Source: DASWVC01 sp036401335 (lineage in GTDB: Bacteria; Verrucomicrobiota; Verrucomicrobiia; Chthoniobacterales; JAFAMB01). Taken from it: 14,730 bases of DNA. The notes under the pieces were generated by a model, which saw only the letters and a list, made by a program, of their open reading frames with translations, did not search any database and was not told where the DNA came from. How positions within the stretch are numbered: the stretch's first letter is position 1; each line of letters starts with the position of its first letter. The stretch is from NCBI GenBank assembly GCA_036401335.1, contig DASWVC010000234.1, positions 1 through 14,730 of the forward strand, read 5' to 3'. Of this stretch, positions 13,413 to 14,730 are shown piece after piece. The position numbers and the translations under genes were made by a program.

Positions 13413-14582
13413 ATGAGAGCACTCTGCTGGAATGGGGTCAACGATCTCCGCGTGGAGACCGTGCCCGACCCCACGATCATCAACCCGCACGACGCAATCC
13501 TGCGGGTCAGCCTGTCAACGACCTGCGGCTCCGACCTGCATTTAATCGACGGCTACATTCCGACCATGAAGGCGGGCGACATCATCGGCCACGAGTTTAT
13601 GGGCGAAATTGTCGAGGTTGGCCCCGCCGTGAAAAAGGTGCAACGGGGCGATCGGGTGGTGGTGCCGTCCTTCATCACCTGCGGCCAGTGCTGGTATTGC
13701 CAGCACGACCTGTACTCCCTTTGTGACAACACCCACCCTAAACCCGAGCTGCAGGAACCGCTCTTCGGGTACCCGACGGCAGGCATCTACGGCTACACGC
13801 ATGCCTTTGGGGGATATGCTGGGGCGCACGCCCAGTACGTGCGGGTGCCGCACGCCGACGTGGATTGTTTCCAGGTTCCCGAGGGGCTTCCGGACGAGCA
13901 GGTGCTGTTCCTCTCGGACGCCGCACCCACCGGTTACATGGGCGCCGACTTTTGCCGCATTCAACCCGGCAACGTCGTCGCCGTCTGGGGCTGCGGCGGC
14001 GTGGGGCTCATGGCTCAACAGAGCGCGTTCCTGCTGGGGGCCGAGCGGGTCATCGCCATGGACCGGTTGCCCGAACGCCTGACCATGGCCCGGGACCACG
14101 TGGGGTCTGAGACCATCGACTATTCCCAGGTTGATAACGTTCCCGCCGTCCTCAAAGAAATGACCGGGGGCCGCGGGCCCGATGCCTGCATCGATGCGGT
14201 GGGCATGGAGGCGCACGGGACCGGACTCCAGTACGCGTACGACCGGACCAAACAGGTCTTGCGGATGCACACTGACCGTGGGCAGGCGTTGCGTGAAGCC
14301 ATCGTGGCCTGTCGGAAGGGCGGCACCCTGTCGATCCTGGGGGTCTACGGCGTGATGGACAAATTTCCCATCGGCGTCATCATGAACAAGGGCATGACCG
14401 TGCGCACCGCCCAACAGCACGGCCAAGCTTACCTGCCCCGCTTGCTTGCGCATGCCGCCAAAGGCGAACTTAACCCCTCTTACCTGGCCACCCACCGGTT
14501 CTCCCTTGAGGACGGACCCCGTGGCTACGACGTGTTCAAGCACAAGAAAGACGGGTGCGTGCGGGCCGTCTTCGCCCCCTGA
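13413..14582 (+). CDS. Zinc-dependent alcohol dehydrogenase (formaldehyde-dehydrogenase-like)
   Basis: The 389-residue MDR-family enzyme has intact active-site features. Catalytic zinc ligands are C38 in TTCGSDLH, H60-E61 in GHEFMGE, and probably D169 in LFLSDAAPTG. Structural zinc cysteines are C90, C93, C96 and C104. The Rossmann motif GCGGVG (193-198) is followed by D217, which favours NAD(H). Length and the extended 255-345 region match the long-chain branch related to glutathione-independent formaldehyde dehydrogenase (FdhA-like), which oxidises small alcohols or aldehydes; the actual substrate is not decided by sequence. ATG 13413 has AAAAGG three bases upstream, within a near-palindrome. 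A decayed relic of a sister gene precedes it at 12320-12454. Confidence 0.92.
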   Translation: MRALCWNGVNDLRVETVPDPTIINPHDAILRVSLSTTCGSDLHLIDGYIPTMKAGDIIGHEFMGEIVEVGPAVKKVQRGDRVVVPSFITCGQCWYCQHDLYSLCDNTHPKPELQEPLFGYPTAGIYGYTHAFGGYAGAHAQYVRVPHADVDCFQVPEGLPDEQVLFLSDAAPTGYMGADFCRIQPGNVVAVWGCGGVGLMAQQSAFLLGAERVIAMDRLPERLTMARDHVGSETIDYSQVDNVPAVLKEMTGGRGPDACIDAVGMEAHGTGLQYAYDRTKQVLRMHTDRGQALREAIVACRKGGTLSILGVYGVMDKFPIGVIMNKGMTVRTAQQHGQAYLPRLLAHAAKGELNPSYLATHRFSLEDGPRGYDVFKHKKDGCVRAVFAP

Positions 14583-14730
14583 AACCTACGCCCGATTGGG
14601 TTATGCAGCACAAGCCGCGTCACGGGCCGGTGTCGCAGTTGAGGGGCGCGACCCTCAGCAGGTGGGTCCACGGGCCGCCGCAGACGGTCAGGAACTGCGC
14701 CTGCGTAAGCCGGCCAAGCCCGCGCGCCGG

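Noticed and set aside
13542..14543. A 333-codon minus-strand frame
   Set aside because: It is antisense to the well-supported dehydrogenase and has no recognisable motif.
14583..14730. Possible partial gene at the right edge (minus-strand frame ending at 14620, or a plus frame open to the edge)
   Set aside because: Neither translation shows a family I recognise, and too little sequence is present.

Overview
The window is GC-rich bacterial DNA. Gene content and repeat style suggest a soil bacterium, possibly Verrucomicrobiota. That guess rests on the hairpin-rich intergenic repeats and general gene style, not on a marker gene. There is no rRNA, tRNA, CRISPR array or recognisable transposase.

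Left half (about 1-8600). After a possible 3' end of another gene comes an EamA/DMT exporter gene (+). It converges with a three-gene minus-strand operon: a secreted protein with two copies of an FPPH-containing repeat, a membrane sensor histidine kinase, and an NtrC-type sigma-54-activating response regulator. Upstream on the same strand is a second operon of an MFS transporter and an ArsB/SLC13-type transporter. A 448-base gap separates it from a divergent gene for another secreted protein, whose frame is broken by one stop codon.

The main result lies in that gap. Two near-identical sigma-54-type -24/-12 elements (TGGCACGGCAnnTGCC) point outward, one towards each flanking unit, about 67-68 bases from each start codon. 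Between them are nested inverted repeats of the kind expected for an enhancer-binding protein. With the local sensor kinase and sigma-54 activator, this suggests a compact envelope-sensing regulon: secreted protein plus kinase plus activator switching on two transporters and a second secreted protein. This wiring is inferred from sequence.

Right half (about 8600-14730). This is a gene graveyard with a few intact genes. Remnants are a TetR regulator (frameshifted, with its middle missing), a methyltransferase motif I, a DeoR-like C-terminus, a 5'-truncated sugar isomerase/epimerase, and a 44-codon relic joining the two ends of a zinc alcohol dehydrogenase. A 33-base repeat occurs twice in the same orientation, about 2 kb apart, on either side of a visibly AT-richer acyltransferase gene. 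The intact genes are that acyltransferase, an alpha/beta hydrolase (minus), a membrane-SRPBCC fusion protein and a full-length zinc alcohol dehydrogenase. A 24-base near-palindrome abuts the dehydrogenase start codon and contains its ribosome binding site.
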